DNA from: Sipunculus nudus
Taxonomy: Eukaryota; Annelida; Sipuncula; Golfingiida; Sipunculidae
Length of the DNA: 64,000 nt
Direction: 5' to 3'
NCBI GenBank assembly: GCA_026874595.1
Contig: CM049322.1
Coordinates: 52,665,386-52,729,385, forward strand
Under the pieces are notes generated by a model, which saw only the letters and a list, made by a program, of their open reading frames with translations, searched no databases and was not told the origin of the DNA. Every line of letters starts with the position of its first letter. Position 1 is the first letter of the stretch. The position numbers and the translations under genes are program-made. This document shows, in pieces, positions 62,061-64,000 of this stretch.

Positions 62061-64000
62061 CACAAATCGGAACCGCAGGATCTGGAATTTTCTAACCTTA
62101 CACCAAAGGAGATAAAAAATCATCTCCTTGGGCACTTGAAATTAGGTGACTGTGACCTTAATTCTGTGAACTATAACTAGATAACTTAGTTTTGAGCACC
62201 CAGAGTCACAGAGGGTACACATCTTAATGTTTGATCTAAAAATATCTTTCTGAATGTTAAGGTAGGTTATTAAAATGTCTCCTGGGATATCCAAAAAAGG
62301 TCATTATGACCTACATTCTGTTCCGTTCCTTCCAATTTGAGGTGAATTCTTCTAACCTAACATCTAGGTGGTTCGTAGTAAAATATTCTAAGAAACCTCA
62401 AATAATGTCGCTATTAGCTAATTTCTAAGGACTATGGGTAAAAAAGTACATGAATTTGAGCATTCTGAAAGTCCTTCTACCCACGGTTCATTGTCCCCAG
62501 CAAATATTTTTCACCATATCATAACATAAATAATTATTTCATGCATAGTAATCAGGACTGGTTGTTTTTTGTTCCCAAAGATTGGCGGCACTTTTTTTTC
62601 TATTTTCACGCATTTTCCCTCTATATTTTTTAACTGCCAAATTACAGCAGTGTTTTTTAGCTGTCTGTTTTTCATCCAGTTTCCTGAAACCTCATATTTT
62701 TCTTGATCATGACTAGTGATCTCCAGGGAGTGTGGTGGTGCCATTTATAGTATTTCTCTATTTCCATTCATCCCCCCCCCCCCCCACTGTATTTAAAATG
62801 GCAATATTACAGCGAAGGTTACAGTTTATCAGCTCTGTTTTCATCAATTCTCCTGAAACCTGGTGTGTTTATTATGCATCCTTCCACAATCTCCGGGGGA
62901 GACATGTTTTCAGTCCGATATTCTGTCATTGTCTTTGTCAAAACTGCCGATTTTTAGGATTATTATGACCTCTATAACCATAGAAGCATTGTATATTTTG
63001 TTTCTTTAGATTTGACACATCAGTAGTTTCTGTTGTTTTTGTGACTTTGACTTTGTTCTACAAGTCAACTCAGCCGAATGATAATACATTATCTTCAGGA
63101 TTTCTTGTGACTGTGATAATTATTATTTTGTCCCCAAAATTGATTGAAATGTTTTAACCAAGATCTCAGCGGACTTTGAACATTTGTGATCTTTATCCTA
63201 TTCTTCTCTTGAGCAACCTCTATAGACCAGTCATGATCGGGTTAAGTATGCACAAGTTCAATGACCAGTCAATGACCAATCACTTACGGAAGGTTCAGAA
63301 GGTCAAAGGTCAAGATCACATTAAAGTTAATTCCAATATGGCTTTCAAATGATGAAATTTCTCTTGTAAATGTTAAGGTATAAGGGCTTGCTGATCATAT
63401 GAGCGTCATGACCTATGCGTCACTTGTTAAGGTATTAAAGGTATTAGATTGTGAATATCAGTAAACTGTAAAGGTCGTCCAATTACTTAATGAGCCATGC
63501 TCTGTCCTTTGTTCTGTCAGGATTAAACTGGAATGTTTTAGAAAAGAAAAAAAAGATATTGGAACTGTAGATACACCATACTGCGTTACAATAAATGTGA
63601 AAAAATGAAAAAAGGCAAATTAAAGCTGATTATATTTAATAATTGTTGCTGAAAGCGTAAAGTCATATCTTATTTATGTTTTGGACTTGTAATGTGACTT
63701 TGAAGGGGTAATCATTTTTGAAAAAAAAAAGGAATAGGATATTATATATTACTTCAATACTTTCAAGTGCTAAAGCCGAACAAGAAGGTACGGTCTAGCA
63801 AATTATTTCTTAAAAAGTTTCATATATGTTTTCGGTCTTAAATTGTCCCAAGTAAAGCCATTTTCGGATATAGACATTTTACTTAAATTTTCCGTCATCT
63901 TTTACAATTATTCTCCGTTTCATTTATCTTGTAATACTTAAATAAACCAAACAACTCGCTTGATACACGATTCAAATGAAATTATATTCATCATTTGAAA
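62061..64000. other. No gene seen; repeat-like DNA and one poly-C run
   Basis: The first ~450 bp (AAGGTCATTATGACCT, GGTGAATTCTTCTAACCT) probably belong to the inverted repeat element. A run of 14 C lies at 62,772-62,785. No coding motifs were found. Confidence 0.45.

Overview
The window looks like intergenic and intronic DNA from an animal, most likely a mollusc and perhaps a bivalve. It is AT-rich. Genes are split into short exons with GT/AG borders. I see no bacterial-type operons, rRNA or functional tRNA genes. The taxon guess rests on secreted apple-plus-C-type-lectin proteins, an ILEI (FAM3-like) domain, a Penelope-like element with a GIY-YIG domain, L1/Tx1-like LINE pieces, many long (AT)n arrays, and dispersed repeats ending in GACGGACGG runs followed by a TCAGnTGAGCTAA-type end. 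I cannot name the species.

Positions 1-36,000 are mostly repeats with broken genes. A LINE 3' end opens the window. A possible decayed THAP-like exon lies near 0.5-0.8 kb, and a second 5'-truncated LINE on the minus strand spans 3.8-6.5 kb. Minus-strand ILEI-domain copies lie at 9.8-10.2 kb (clearly broken) and 21.8-22.3 kb (one frameshift). An apple/PAN exon with one frameshift lies at 19.0-19.3 kb, and a lone signal-peptide exon at 30.6 kb has a compatible splice phase. Between these are several tandem-repeat arrays (12.0-15.5, 16.3-17.5, 17.6-17.9 and 18.2-18.7 kb), a DNA-transposon relic inserted inside one array (16.5-17.2 kb), two hairpins (26.8 and 31.5 kb), a Penelope-like remnant (32.7-33.4 kb) and two hAT-like clusters of short motifs.

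Positions 36,000-59,100 hold the clearest genes: a tandem segmental duplication with two full copies and a truncated third. Each full copy carries one minus-strand, four-exon gene for a small secreted protein: signal peptide, apple/PAN-like module, then a C-type lectin domain split over two exons. All splice junctions join in frame in both genes, giving 232 and 231 residues. The downstream copy (gene A, 38.0-41.0 kb) has EPI where the upstream copy (gene B, 47.9-52.3 kb) has the classical EPN sugar-binding motif. Each copy also has an extra orphan PAN exon in a different state of decay. A tRNA-type SINE is present in copies 2 and 3 but absent from copy 1. A palindromic TTAA-flanked element is present only in copy 1. 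Together they give relative dates for the duplications.

Positions 59,100-64,000 hold no recognisable gene: a TATC/AT microsatellite, a degenerate ~175-bp satellite-like array, and a reverse-oriented copy of the GACGGACGG-type repeat end.

All domain calls come from reading motifs by eye; no database search was run.
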